Source: Treponema vincentii F0403 (GTDB lineage: Bacteria > Spirochaetota > Spirochaetia > Treponematales > Treponemataceae). Taken from it: a stretch of 64,000 nucleotides of DNA. The stretch is taken from positions 2,252,571-2,316,570 of the forward strand of contig NZ_KE332512.1 of the NCBI RefSeq assembly GCF_000412995.1, written 5' to 3'. The notes under the pieces are model-generated. The model saw only the letters and a list, made by a program, of their open reading frames with translations. It had not been told where the DNA came from and did not search any database. Position numbers and translations under genes: made by a program. Shown piece by piece: positions 35,389 to 44,825 of this stretch; within the stretch, counting starts at the first letter, position 1; every line of letters begins with the position of its first letter.

Positions 35389-37485
35389 ATGAGACAAAGA
35401 GTAACGTATAAAATCGGAAACGAAGAGTTAATTTTAGAGACAGGTCATCTTGCAAAACAGGCAAACGGCGCTATTTATGCGCAATACGGCGGAACGGCTG
35501 TGCTTGCGACGGTGTGTGCGTCGAGCACGGCGGTGGAAGGGCTCGATTATGTGCCGGTAACCGTCGATTATAATGAAAAATACTATGCAGCGGGAAAGAT
35601 ACCGGGCGGTTTTATTAAACGGGAAGGCCGCCCGAAAGATAAAGAGATTTTAGTGTCGCGGCTGATCGATCGTCCGATGCGGCCGCTATTTGAAAAAGCA
35701 TTCGGGCGGGAAATTCAGATTGTACCGACCTGTATTTCGTCGGATATGATCAATCCGCCGGATATTTTAGCGGTTATCGCGAGCTCGGCAGCAGTTGTTA
35801 TTTCCGATATTCCGTTTAACGGGCCGGTAGCGGGCGCCCGCGTGGCGTACCTCGACGGAGAGTTTGTGATAAATCCGACGTTCAGCCAGATTGAAAAAGC
35901 CGATATGGAAATCGTCGTCGCGGGAACCGCCGAGGGAATTACGATGGTCGAAGGCGGCGCTCACGAAGTTTCGGAAGAGATAATGCTCAAGGCCTTGGAA
36001 AAAGCGCATGAGTTTATCAAAGCAATGTGCGCACTGCAAAATGAGCTCCGTGCGGCATGCGGGAAGGAAAAACTGCCGCTTGCTCCTGTGAATGCAACGC
36101 TTGCGAATAAAGACGCGATTTACGCAAAGGCCTATCCCGAACTTTCCAAGGCCTTATATACAAAGGGCAAGGTGGAGCGCCGCGAAGCCTGCGATGCTAT
36201 CAGAAAGGCTTTAGCCGAAGAGTACGCGGAGCAGCTCGCCGATGAAACACAGGCCAAGCTCTTTGCCGCGCTGTTTGACGATATGGAATACCATATTTTG
36301 CGCGAAAATATACTGGAAAAAGGCTTGCGTGTTGACGGGCGCGGTTTGGAAGATATTCGTCCCATTACATGCGAGATCGGTGTGCTGCCGCGGCCGCACG
36401 GTTCCGCCGTGTTTACCCGCGGAGAAACCCAGTCTCTTGCCGTTGTTACGCTCGGTACCGTGTTCGATGAACAAGTCTATGACGATATCGAAGGCGACCG
36501 CCGCGAGAACTTCATCCTGCATTATAATTTCCCGCCCTATTCGGTTGGCGAGGTTGGACGGCTCGGTACCGGACGGCGCGAAATCGGGCACGGACACCTT
36601 GCGCACCGCTCGCTGATGCCGATGATTCCGTCGAGAGAGGCGTTCCCGTATACCATCCGCGTGGTTTCCGAAATTTTGGAATCCAACGGTTCTTCATCGA
36701 TGGCGACCGTGTGCGGCGGTACGCTTTCGCTGCTGCAGGCCGGCGTTCCGATGAAAAAGCCGGTAGCAGGTATCGCAATGGGACTTATCACCGACGGAAG
36801 CCGCTTTGCGGTGCTCTCCGATATTTTGGGAGAAGAAGATCACCTCGGCGATATGGACTTTAAAGTTGCCGGTACTGCAGAAGGTATTACCGGATTCCAG
36901 ATGGACATTAAAATCGCCGGCGTTTCCGCTGAGATTATGAAGAAAGCGCTTGAGCAGGCAAAAAAAGGCCGGCTCCACATTCTCGGTATTATGAATCAGA
37001 CAATTTCCAAACCTTCCGAGCAGGTGTCCAAGTATGCGCCGCGTATCGAAACGCTCAAGATTCCGGTCGATAAGATCGGGGCGCTTATCGGGCCCGGCGG
37101 AAAGATTATCAAAGCGCTGTCAGAGCAATACCATGTAACAATCAATACCGAAAACGACGGTACGGTTACCATCTACGGGCGGGATTCTTCGTCTGCGATC
37201 GGCGCCAAGGCTGCGGTTATCGGCATTGTGGAAGATCCCGAGGTTGGCAGAATTTATGAAGGTACCGTAAAGTGCATTAAAGATTTCGGCGCCTTTATCG
37301 AAATTCTTCCCGGTAAAGAAGGACTCTGCCATATTTCCAAACTGTCGCGTAACCGCATCGAAAAAGTTACCGATGTGCTGCAGGAAGGACAAAAAGTGCC
37401 CGTAAAGCTGTTGGAAATCGACAAGCTCGGCCGCTTGAACCTTTCGTATATCGATGCCTGCGAAGAGCAGGAAAAGAACCGTTAA
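35389..37485 (+). CDS. pnp: Polyribonucleotide nucleotidyltransferase
   Basis: 698 aa, 3'-5' phosphorolytic exoribonuclease of the degradosome type. ATG 35389 has GGAAGGAAAG upstream. Two RNase PH domains (start QANGAIYAQYGGTAVLATVC; second FTRGETQSLAVVTLGT, with FPPYSVGEVG and GRREIGHGHLAHRSL), a KH domain (VDKIGALIGPGGKIIKALSE) and an S1 domain (GRIYEGTVKCIKDFGAFIEI; KEGLCHISKLS) are all present. It follows rpsO as in many bacteria, with a terminator and a leader hairpin between them. Confidence 0.97.
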   Translation: MRQRVTYKIGNEELILETGHLAKQANGAIYAQYGGTAVLATVCASSTAVEGLDYVPVTVDYNEKYYAAGKIPGGFIKREGRPKDKEILVSRLIDRPMRPLFEKAFGREIQIVPTCISSDMINPPDILAVIASSAAVVISDIPFNGPVAGARVAYLDGEFVINPTFSQIEKADMEIVVAGTAEGITMVEGGAHEVSEEIMLKALEKAHEFIKAMCALQNELRAACGKEKLPLAPVNATLANKDAIYAKAYPELSKALYTKGKVERREACDAIRKALAEEYAEQLADETQAKLFAALFDDMEYHILRENILEKGLRVDGRGLEDIRPITCEIGVLPRPHGSAVFTRGETQSLAVVTLGTVFDEQVYDDIEGDRRENFILHYNFPPYSVGEVGRLGTGRREIGHGHLAHRSLMPMIPSREAFPYTIRVVSEILESNGSSSMATVCGGTLSLLQAGVPMKKPVAGIAMGLITDGSRFAVLSDILGEEDHLGDMDFKVAGTAEGITGFQMDIKIAGVSAEIMKKALEQAKKGRLHILGIMNQTISKPSEQVSKYAPRIETLKIPVDKIGALIGPGGKIIKALSEQYHVTINTENDGTVTIYGRDSSSAIGAKAAVIGIVEDPEVGRIYEGTVKCIKDFGAFIEILPGKEGLCHISKLSRNRIEKVTDVLQEGQKVPVKLLEIDKLGRLNLSYIDACEEQEKNR

Positions 37486-37515
37486 GCCGTTCGCCGAATA
37501 AAGTTGAGGAGAACG

Positions 37516-37971
37516 GTGGGTATTGCCGACGGGGCGGTAAAAGTATTTTCCGTACTCAAGGACGGAGCTTTACTGCCCAAATATCAAACATCCGGTTCCG
37601 CAGGCGCCGATTTACATGCGTATTTGGCGGAGCCGGTAACGCTGAACCCGATGGAGCGTAAGCTTATTCCGACGGGGCTTTGTGTGGAACTGCCTGCCGG
37701 CTATGAGCTACAGGTGCGCCCGCGGTCGGGGCTTGCGCTCAAGTACGGCATTACGGTGCTTAATACGCCCGGTACGGTTGATTCCGACTACCGCGGAGAG
37801 TTATGCGTCCTGCTGATAAACCTCGGCAGCGAACCCTTTACCGTCCGGCATGGCGACAGGATTGCGCAGGCGGTGGTTGCTCCGGTAGTACAGGTGAGTT
37901 TTGTACAGACGGATGCGCTTTCAAAAACCGGACGGGGTACGGATGGCTACGGCTCTACCGGCATCGCATAG
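37516..37971 (+). CDS. dut: dUTP diphosphatase
   Basis: 151 aa from a GTG at 37516 with GGAG upstream. Trimeric dUTPase motifs in order: [46 protein letters not shown] and the C-terminal P-loop-like [11 protein letters not shown]. It prevents uracil incorporation into DNA. It lies directly after pnp. Confidence 0.95.
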   Translation: MGIADGAVKVFSVLKDGALLPKYQTSGSAGADLHAYLAEPVTLNPMERKLIPTGLCVELPAGYELQVRPRSGLALKYGITVLNTPGTVDSDYRGELCVLLINLGSEPFTVRHGDRIAQAVVAPVVQVSFVQTDALSKTGRGTDGYGSTGIA

Positions 37972-38014
37972 CGCTTATGAGTATTTTTGCGGCGTTTCGG
38001 AGATTAATGAGAAT

Positions 38015-39133
38015 ATGAGAGGCATAAGACAAAAGCTGCTTTTTTTGTATATCGTAAAAGAGATGCTGCTGTACTTTTTTGTCTGCTTTTTATTTTTGTT
38101 CTTTATATTTTTTGTTAATAATATCCTGTTACTGGCGGAAGACGTCCTTTCAAAACAGGCTCCTTTTAAGGATGTCGCGTTGCTGATGCTGTATTCGCTG
38201 CCTGCGGTTATCGCCAATGCAGCCCCTTTTGCCGCCTTGATCGGCACGTTAATGGGTATCGGCCGCTTTGTCAGCGATTTGGAATTCCTTTCGATGAATG
38301 CACTCGGGATTTCTCCCCGGTTTTTAATGGTGCCCGTACTGCTGGTAGGTTTGTTGGTTTCGATCGTTTCTTTTTTTACTAACGATGTACTGCTGCCTGC
38401 AAGCGCGGTGAATTTTAGGCGCGTCTATTGGAATATTGCAACTTCGACCCCTGCATTGGAACTTGCTTCTTATTCGGTAAAACGCAATCGTAATGCGGTT
38501 GTGGTAACGGGTTTAATAAAAGACGGGCGGATTCATAATCTTTTGATTGTCGATAAGAATGCCGATAAAGCGTTCCGAATACTCGGTACTCAGACTGCAG
38601 AAATCGAAAAATCCGATGATCCTTCAATCGTTATGTCGCTCAAGATGATGCATCCGCATCTTCTTATCTTAGATTCTTCGGATAAAAAAAAATACGATGC
38701 GGTAAACGGCGAAGCGGTAACCTATAATGTGCTTGCAAAGAGTATTAGATCATCCTATTTTAATAGTATCGGACCGTCCGAGATGTCCTCGTTTGACCTT
38801 TATAAAGATATAAAAGAGAAACAAACGCAAGATGAAGATAAGCGGATACTGAATCTGTATTGGATGGAATTTCATAAAAAGTTTTCCATTCCGTTCGGTG
38901 CTTTCTTCTTTGTGCTGCTTGCCTTTGCTATCAGCAGCGCCGGTAAGGTACATAATCAGGGTGCAGGTTTTTTCTTAGGTCTTTTGATTGCAGTCGCGTA
39001 TTGGGCCTTGTTTATGGGCGGACAAACGCTCTGTTTACGCCTTAACTGGAATGGAACCTCCGCTATGTGGGTTCCGAATATCATGGTTTTTGCTGCCTCC
39101 GTTGTACTGCTCGGTAAGAAATTATTTAGATGA
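38015..39133 (+). CDS. lptF: LptF/LptG family permease (first copy)
   Basis: 372 aa. ATG 38015 is chosen because the longer frame overlaps dut. Six membrane segments: three N-terminal (about 12-110) and three C-terminal (about 280-370) around a periplasmic beta-jellyroll. Family motifs: LPAVIANAAPFAALIGTLMG, SDLEFLSMNALGISPRFLMV and FHKKFSIPFGAFFFVLLAFA. These proteins are the membrane part of an ABC machine that extracts lipopolysaccharide in Gram-negatives. It overlaps its paralogue by 4 bp (ATGA). Confidence 0.88.
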   Translation: MRGIRQKLLFLYIVKEMLLYFFVCFLFLFFIFFVNNILLLAEDVLSKQAPFKDVALLMLYSLPAVIANAAPFAALIGTLMGIGRFVSDLEFLSMNALGISPRFLMVPVLLVGLLVSIVSFFTNDVLLPASAVNFRRVYWNIATSTPALELASYSVKRNRNAVVVTGLIKDGRIHNLLIVDKNADKAFRILGTQTAEIEKSDDPSIVMSLKMMHPHLLILDSSDKKKYDAVNGEAVTYNVLAKSIRSSYFNSIGPSEMSSFDLYKDIKEKQTQDEDKRILNLYWMEFHKKFSIPFGAFFFVLLAFAISSAGKVHNQGAGFFLGLLIAVAYWALFMGGQTLCLRLNWNGTSAMWVPNIMVFAASVVLLGKKLFR

Positions 39134-40200
39134 AAATTCTCCAACGATATCTGCTGCAGCTTTTTTTCCCCGTTTTTGTGATAACGATTTTATTTTTTAT
39201 CCTGCTCCTGCAGCTCGGCGATCTCTTTCTTAACCTTGCACAGTATTTGCAAAACCAAGTACGCTTTGTTACGCTGCTTAGGGTGATGTACTTATATTTG
39301 CCTAAATGTATATCCTTTGCAATGCCGCTTTCGGTGTTGTTTGCAAGCTCATATACAATGGGAAATATGTATGCAAAAAATGAACTTACCTCGATTTTTG
39401 CTTCCGGGATGCCGCTCACCGTATTGGTTGCTCCGCTGGTACTGTGCGGCTTTGCGCTTTCAATCGGAATGTTTTATTTTGAAGACCGCATCCTAATTCA
39501 TTTTCAGCGGCAAAAAATTGCACTGGTCAATGAACTTTTGGAACCTCAGCAGAATTTAAACAGCAGCGACTTGGTTATTTTATCCGAGTCGGGGAAGATT
39601 GTTTATTTTGCCGATTATTATGATGACAACCGGAAAGAATTGAGCAATGTGCTGATTGTGATGCGTACCGAATCGGGTGATGTTTCTACCGTTATAAAGG
39701 GCAGTTCGGCGCAGTGGCAAACCGATCATTGGGCGATAACGGATAAATCAATCTATACCTTTACCGCTGAAAATGACGTACACTACCAAGATGCGATAGA
39801 TGAAAGCCTTTTTTCCGAACCTCCGGAAACGTTTCAACGGAATATTACGTCGATCGATGAGATGAGTATTGCGCAGGCAAAAGTTTTTATCGATAACTTA
39901 AAAAAAATGGGCTTGCCCTACCATGAATATCTTTCTCAATATTACCGCCGTTTTTCATTTCCGTTTACGACGTTCATTGTGTTGTTTTTCTCGGTTTCAG
40001 TCGGGGGCCGCTTTAAAAAAAATATCTTGCTGATGAGTTTACTTTTCAGTTTGGCGCTTGCAATTCTCTATTATGTAACCGAGATGATGACCATGCTTTT
40101 TGCAAAATGGGAATATATCTCTCCGCTCGCCGGCGCTTTTCTACCGCTTTTCGTTTTTACGCTATTGAGTGTTGCAATGCTTAAATTGGCACGCACGTAG
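39130..40200 (+). CDS. lptG: LptF/LptG family permease (second copy)
   Basis: 356 aa with the same topology. Motifs: YLYLPKCISFAMPLSVLFAS, NELTSIFASGMPLTVLVAPL and YYRRFSFPFTTFIVLFFSVS. It forms the heterodimer partner of the preceding gene. Treponemes lack classical LPS, so the cargo is probably another outer-membrane glycolipid or lipooligosaccharide (inference). Confidence 0.87.
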   Translation: MKILQRYLLQLFFPVFVITILFFILLLQLGDLFLNLAQYLQNQVRFVTLLRVMYLYLPKCISFAMPLSVLFASSYTMGNMYAKNELTSIFASGMPLTVLVAPLVLCGFALSIGMFYFEDRILIHFQRQKIALVNELLEPQQNLNSSDLVILSESGKIVYFADYYDDNRKELSNVLIVMRTESGDVSTVIKGSSAQWQTDHWAITDKSIYTFTAENDVHYQDAIDESLFSEPPETFQRNITSIDEMSIAQAKVFIDNLKKMGLPYHEYLSQYYRRFSFPFTTFIVLFFSVSVGGRFKKNILLMSLLFSLALAILYYVTEMMTMLFAKWEYISPLAGAFLPLFVFTLLSVAMLKLART

Positions 40201-40257
40201 GAATGCTCTGCGAACGTATTATTGTCATCTTTGCGCCGCTATGATATTCTTATACTT

Positions 40258-40364
40258 ATGAAAGATATGCGCCGAACGATTCTTTTTTTTCTTTCCTTTT
40301 TTTCATTGCGGTTCCCGCTTTTACGGATTCGCTGACAGAGGGAATTTATACCCGCGAGCGGCTG
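40258..40364 (+). other. Out-of-frame signal peptide with T8 and T7 tracts
   Basis: ATG 40258 opens MKDMRRTILFF, then two T-runs (8 Ts at 40283-40290, 7 Ts at 40297-40303). The frame is off by one base relative to the downstream gene. One extra T would give MKDMRRTILFFSFLFFIAVP then AFTDSLTEG, a normal signal peptide joined to the main frame. It may be phase-variable, or a sequencing or real frameshift. Confidence 0.6.
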
Positions 40365-42098
40365 ATGCAAGCATACCGCGATGAAATAGCGGAAGCTTCT
40401 TTGAATGAAGTAGCGGTAAGCGAAATCGGCGAATGGTATGATATTATCGAAACGTCTCTTTTTATGCTGATACGCAGAACCGAACTTTTCCGCGGAACGG
40501 CGCGCTTGATGATAACGGATATGCAAAATGCACGCTGTATGATGTATCCCGACGGGACGGTTCTTGTAAGTACCGGTCTTTTGGATTATATCGATTCACT
40601 TCTTTTTATGGATACGTCCGGTTCTGCACGCAGAATACGGAATTTTAACAGCGAGCGGGAGAATTTTTTTGCCCCTATTGCTGCCGTGTGTGCGGCTCAG
40701 TTTGCCCTCAACTATTACAGTAGTGCTAAAAACGTTGAGCTTTCTCCGGAGAAAGTGTACACCATCGATATCATGGCGAGTGTGCTGCTCAATATTGCCG
40801 GATATTCTCAAGGGATATTGGAAACATGGCTTGAGCGATTGGATTCCGTTCAGGCCGGTTCCGAAACGGCAAAAATCTTTTCTTCGTTTTTAACCGGTTC
40901 CGTAAAACCTGATATGCGGCTTGAACAGTTTAACGGTAACGGTGACGATATTACGCATCTGTACGAAGAAATTTCCGGCGTATTGGTTGCGCTTCAAAAC
41001 CGCAGAGGAACCGCCGATGCACGCACCGTGTTGGACAATTTGCTGCAGCTATTCCCGCAAAGCTTGTATGTCAACCGCTTAAATGCGCTGGTTGCTCATC
41101 AGGCATGGTTGAACAGCCTTGATAAACGGAATACGGAACTGGCAACTATTTTACCTGCTGCCGTGTATGATAACGTATCGGTTTTCTCATTCTTTCAGTC
41201 GGCGGATTTTATGTTTGACAATGACGATGATGAACAGTCCGACTATTTTGCAAAGACAATGCCGACACGAAGTAATAACGCCGTATATATGCAGGCAAAA
41301 AAGGCATATAACGATTACCTGAGCCTTATCTACGAGGCAGGTGTAGCTTCGAGCTATGCGTACCTGCTTGCTTCTTCCCCTCTTGCGCATGAACGGAATG
41401 CGGTGCTCAGTATTGCGGAGCAGGCTGATCTTTTTCATACGGGGGTTGACGATAAAACCGCACGGGCTAATTACGCAGCCTTGCTCTATCTTGTCGGGAA
41501 AGATTACACGAAGGCGCAGCAGCTGCTTGCCGACTGTCTGCATTCAGCCGTTCAAAAACCCGGTAAGGTGCTATTCTTGAGGACGGGTTTTCCTGCCGAT
41601 GAACGGCTGCTCCGCTGCAATTATTTCCGCATGCTTAAAAAAACGAATGACAAAACAGGTGCGGCTCAACAAAGAACATGGCTGGCCGATATCCTCAAAG
41701 AACCCGAAACGGTAGTGCCGATTGTGCTCCGTAATGTGTCCGTCGGCGATACGGTCGATGCATTGTTGGAAGCGTGGGATAGACCTTCTTCAATTATTTA
41801 CAACTACTATAGCGAACGCTGGCTTTATCGCCAGTTGAATGCCGAGCTGATCATCCGTTCGAGAGATGGGGATGGCGCCGTACTTCAGATGAGCGTCGGT
41901 TTCCCGTCGACTTTAACGTTCTTTAACGAAATACGCACAGGGGATTCCCGCGAAGCTTTTGAAAAAATATGCGGACAGGTAGCCTACCGCAGCTGTGATG
42001 CACTGATGTATCACCGGCAGGGTAATCTCTTACAAGTGATATACGGTAACAACAAAATACGAAACATTACAATCCGGAATATAAATGAAAAAAGGTAA
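40365..42098 (+). CDS. Degenerate M48-like protein, probably exported
   Basis: 577 aa in the present frame; the true N-terminus is probably the out-of-frame signal peptide upstream. The order resembles an M48/BepA-type peptidase: NARCMMYPDGTVLVSTGLLD matches the NAF-P-G-Y-VTTGLL segment, and YTIDIMASVLLNIAGYSQGI with LETWLERLD matches the E-AD-G-L-AGYDP helix. At the catalytic helix, however, it reads FFAPIAAVCAAQFALNYY with no HEXXH, so it should be catalytically dead. The C-terminal half looks like helical repeats. It overlaps the next gene by 14 bp. Confidence 0.65.
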   Translation: MQAYRDEIAEASLNEVAVSEIGEWYDIIETSLFMLIRRTELFRGTARLMITDMQNARCMMYPDGTVLVSTGLLDYIDSLLFMDTSGSARRIRNFNSERENFFAPIAAVCAAQFALNYYSSAKNVELSPEKVYTIDIMASVLLNIAGYSQGILETWLERLDSVQAGSETAKIFSSFLTGSVKPDMRLEQFNGNGDDITHLYEEISGVLVALQNRRGTADARTVLDNLLQLFPQSLYVNRLNALVAHQAWLNSLDKRNTELATILPAAVYDNVSVFSFFQSADFMFDNDDDEQSDYFAKTMPTRSNNAVYMQAKKAYNDYLSLIYEAGVASSYAYLLASSPLAHERNAVLSIAEQADLFHTGVDDKTARANYAALLYLVGKDYTKAQQLLADCLHSAVQKPGKVLFLRTGFPADERLLRCNYFRMLKKTNDKTGAAQQRTWLADILKEPETVVPIVLRNVSVGDTVDALLEAWDRPSSIIYNYYSERWLYRQLNAELIIRSRDGDGAVLQMSVGFPSTLTFFNEIRTGDSREAFEKICGQVAYRSCDALMYHRQGNLLQVIYGNNKIRNITIRNINEKR

Positions 42099-43941
42099 TC
42101 TCGTCCTCTATAAGAATCAGCCTGCACTTATTACCGATGTGCAGGGAGATAAGTTTGAAATTACGATGGAAGCCGGCACAAAAAAGGTGCGCGAAAAAGA
42201 CATTGTGCCGCTTCATGACGGCGAATGCCGGAGTATAAAAGCCGCAATCGATGCCGAAGTTCCCGTTGCGGATTTCGGTGAAGCGGCGGATTTCTTTGAA
42301 GGAGAAACGCCGTCTTTTGCCGAACTTGCGGAGCTGCTGTGGGGGACATACACCGCAGAACAAAGCTGGAAGCTGTGGCAGGTGCTTTGCTCTTCGCCTT
42401 ATTTTATCTGTACTTCGCCTGCAGAACCGATCGGTATCCGGACTCAAGCGGAAATCGAGCGGCTTAATCAAAAGCAGGCGGAAAGAGAGCAGGCAGAAAA
42501 ACTGAGACAGGATTTTACTGCGGCACTCCGCGCCTGTATGCAGGGAAAGCCGTTTACGGAAAGTAAAGAAACGTATCGTCCGTTTTTCCAAGAGCTTGAG
42601 GCGCTTGCACTGGGGAGTTCTTCCGCTTCCAAGATATTAAAAGATGCAAAAATGGAGCAAACGCCCGAACAGGCGCACGATGTTCTATTAAAAACGGGTT
42701 TTTGGCCTATAGAAAAAAATCCGTATCCGGCGCGCTTCGGCCATTCGCTCCATTCGTCAAAGGCGGATATTCCGGAGCCCGTGTTTCCGGCCGAACCGCT
42801 CGATTTAACGGCAATCCCCGCGTATGCAATCGATAACCCCGGCAGTACCGATCCCGACGATGCGGTCTCTTTTGACGGCACGTATTTGTGGATGCACATT
42901 GCAAACCCTGCCGATACCATTCAGGCAGACACCCAAAGCGATGCCGATGCCTGCGCTCGCGGCGCAACCTTATACACGCCGGAGGGAGCTGCCCGGATGC
43001 TCGGCGAGAAAGCTGTTGACTATTTTGCCCTCGGACTAAAGCCCGTATCGTATGCACTTTCGTTTAAGCTGCTCCTCGATGCAGACGGCGCAATCGAAGA
43101 TATATCTATCCACCGTACCAAACTTTCGGTTATTAGAATGACGTACGAAGAAGCGGATGCACAAAAGAATTCGCCCGCTTTAGCGCCGCTTTTTGCCATT
43201 GCGGAGAAAAACCGTATCAGGCGGGAAAATGCGGGCGCCGTTTCCATCGATTTTCCCGAAATATCCGTTACACTGGCGGAGCAGGACGGCACAAAACGGG
43301 TGCAGCTGCAGCCCGCCGCTCATACCGAAGCCGCAGCAATGATTAAAGAGATGATGCTGCTTGCGGGAGAGGCCGCCGCCCGTTTTGCGTTTCAGCACAG
43401 TATTCCGTTTCAGTACATCAGTCAGGAAGCGCCCGAACTGCCGAATAAGCTGCCGTCCGGCCTTGCGGGTGAATACCGGAAGCGGCGCGCCATGCGCCCG
43501 CGTAGCGTGGGTACCATTCCTTCGATGCACGCTGCGCTCGGGCTTGCGATGTACGGACAAGTAACAAGCCCGCTCCGCCGCTATGGGGATTTGGTCAGCC
43601 ATCGTCAGCTATTGAACTATATTGACGGTAAACCGCTGACGCCTGCAGCGGATCTTATTCTAAAAATAGCGGCGGGGGATGTCGCAGGGCGCGCCTGCGT
43701 TGCTGCGGAACGGGCATCCCGCCAGCATTGGACGCTTGTTTACTTGTTACAAAATCCCGACTGGCGCGGCACGGCAGTGGTGCTGGAGGCAATGGGCAAA
43801 AAAGCCCGTATCTTTATTCCATCCCTTGCCTACGAAGGGGATATGACACTGGACTCCGAACCTGAGTTAAATCAGGAGCTGACCGTAAAGGTGCGCCGCA
43901 TTCGTCTTGCCTATCTGCAAGCTTCTTTTGAACAGGTATAA
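42085..43941 (+). CDS. RNB-domain exoribonuclease (RNase II family)
   Basis: 618 aa, 3'-5' hydrolytic exoribonuclease. The RNB catalytic site is seen as IDNPGSTDPDDAVSFDGTYL, with the expected Asp cluster near residue 255. TSPLRRYGDLVSHRQLLNYI is the second signature near residue 492. The N-terminal region starts with an SH3-like GNLVLYKNQPALITDVQGDK, as in organellar and cyanobacterial RNase II types. A short beta-barrel at the C-terminus replaces a clear S1 domain. Last gene of the long operon. Confidence 0.9.
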   Translation: MKKGNLVLYKNQPALITDVQGDKFEITMEAGTKKVREKDIVPLHDGECRSIKAAIDAEVPVADFGEAADFFEGETPSFAELAELLWGTYTAEQSWKLWQVLCSSPYFICTSPAEPIGIRTQAEIERLNQKQAEREQAEKLRQDFTAALRACMQGKPFTESKETYRPFFQELEALALGSSSASKILKDAKMEQTPEQAHDVLLKTGFWPIEKNPYPARFGHSLHSSKADIPEPVFPAEPLDLTAIPAYAIDNPGSTDPDDAVSFDGTYLWMHIANPADTIQADTQSDADACARGATLYTPEGAARMLGEKAVDYFALGLKPVSYALSFKLLLDADGAIEDISIHRTKLSVIRMTYEEADAQKNSPALAPLFAIAEKNRIRRENAGAVSIDFPEISVTLAEQDGTKRVQLQPAAHTEAAAMIKEMMLLAGEAAARFAFQHSIPFQYISQEAPELPNKLPSGLAGEYRKRRAMRPRSVGTIPSMHAALGLAMYGQVTSPLRRYGDLVSHRQLLNYIDGKPLTPAADLILKIAAGDVAGRACVAAERASRQHWTLVYLLQNPDWRGTAVVLEAMGKKARIFIPSLAYEGDMTLDSEPELNQELTVKVRRIRLAYLQASFEQV

Positions 43942-44031
43942 CTGTAGGCGGGTGTCAAGTTGAAACAATGTTTGCCCTCTTCAGTGTCGATTTTGTGCAA
44001 ATTCCTCAGTCACAGCTGTTTTTTCTACGGA

Positions 44032-44439
44032 TCATACCGGTACTATACACTGTTCATCGTAATATGGGATTAATGAATCATGAGTAAGAAAAAGCATATT
44101 TTCAACTTTTGCTTGACAAATTAATATTTGATCAAAGGGATCATTGTGTAATTTCGGAGCATCTTTAGAATAGGACAAGGTTTTTAGCGCAATACTATGT
44201 GCCGGTTTTACATATAAGCATGATAAATTTGCCTCAATACTTAATCGATCTAAAATTTCTCCTGAAAAGTGAAAAGTTTCGGGATGTTTTAAATATTTAA
44301 TCTGTGCTTCCCAAATACTTATTGCACTATAAAAAACTTCGTTTTGCGGATTAAGAATAATCTCTTTTGCTTTTTGTGAAAGCTGTTCATCATTTCTATG
44401 AAGCCATATTAAGATATGTGTATCCAATAGAATTTTCAA
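44032..44439 (-). CDS. vapC: PIN-domain toxin VapC
   Basis: 135 aa ribonuclease toxin. Start at TTG 44439, immediately after the antitoxin stop, with GGAGA upstream. PIN motifs: MKILLDTHILIWLHRND, YSAISIWEAQIKYLKHP and HNDPFDQILICQA, and the C-terminal LFLTHDSLIPYYD. The LDTHILIW subtype is typical of VapC paired with DUF2281-like antitoxins. Confidence 0.9.
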   Translation of the reverse strand: MKILLDTHILIWLHRNDEQLSQKAKEIILNPQNEVFYSAISIWEAQIKYLKHPETFHFSGEILDRLSIEANLSCLYVKPAHSIALKTLSYSKDAPKLHNDPFDQILICQAKVENMLFLTHDSLIPYYDEQCIVPV

Positions 44440-44664
44440 TTAAATGTCTCCAAACAAAGCAGCAATTTCATTGTCATACGCATTTATATCATCCGGTATG
44501 GGAAACTTTTTTTCAGCCAATCCGATAATAGGAATTTTTTTTGAACATTGATTTTGGTCTAAAAATGAAATTTTGTATTTCAAAAGTTCAATATAGTCTG
44601 CCACATAATCAAGATATTCTTCAGGAAGTGTTTTTAATTCTTTTTCCAATACTGCGTAACTCAT
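44440..44664 (-). CDS. vapB: Antitoxin of VapBC (DUF2281-like)
   Basis: 74 aa. LEKELKTLPEEYLDYVADYI followed by ELLKYKI matches the DUF2281-type antitoxin helix. The acidic C-terminus (INAYDNEIAALFGDI) would wrap the toxin. First gene of the pair, with its own promoter upstream. Confidence 0.85.
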   Translation of the reverse strand: MSYAVLEKELKTLPEEYLDYVADYIELLKYKISFLDQNQCSKKIPIIGLAEKKFPIPDDINAYDNEIAALFGDI

Positions 44665-44685
44665 AGTATTATCTCCCTTACCTAT

Positions 44686-44713
44686 AGTATATGAGAGACA
44701 AGTCTATTGTCAA
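44686..44713 (-). promoter_or_regulatory. Promoter of chromosomal vapBC
   Basis: On the minus strand TTGACA (44713-44708), 16 bp, TATACT (44691-44686), followed by GGGAGA and the antitoxin ATG at 44664. Confidence 0.65.
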
Positions 44714-44825
44714 TCAATTTTCTTTGACTATCAGGATAATTCCATTCCGCAACCTTTCCAAAATCGCAAAAGACAGGTATACTAAAGAAGATAATGTACT
44801 TATTTCATCCTCAAGGAGTATAGAT

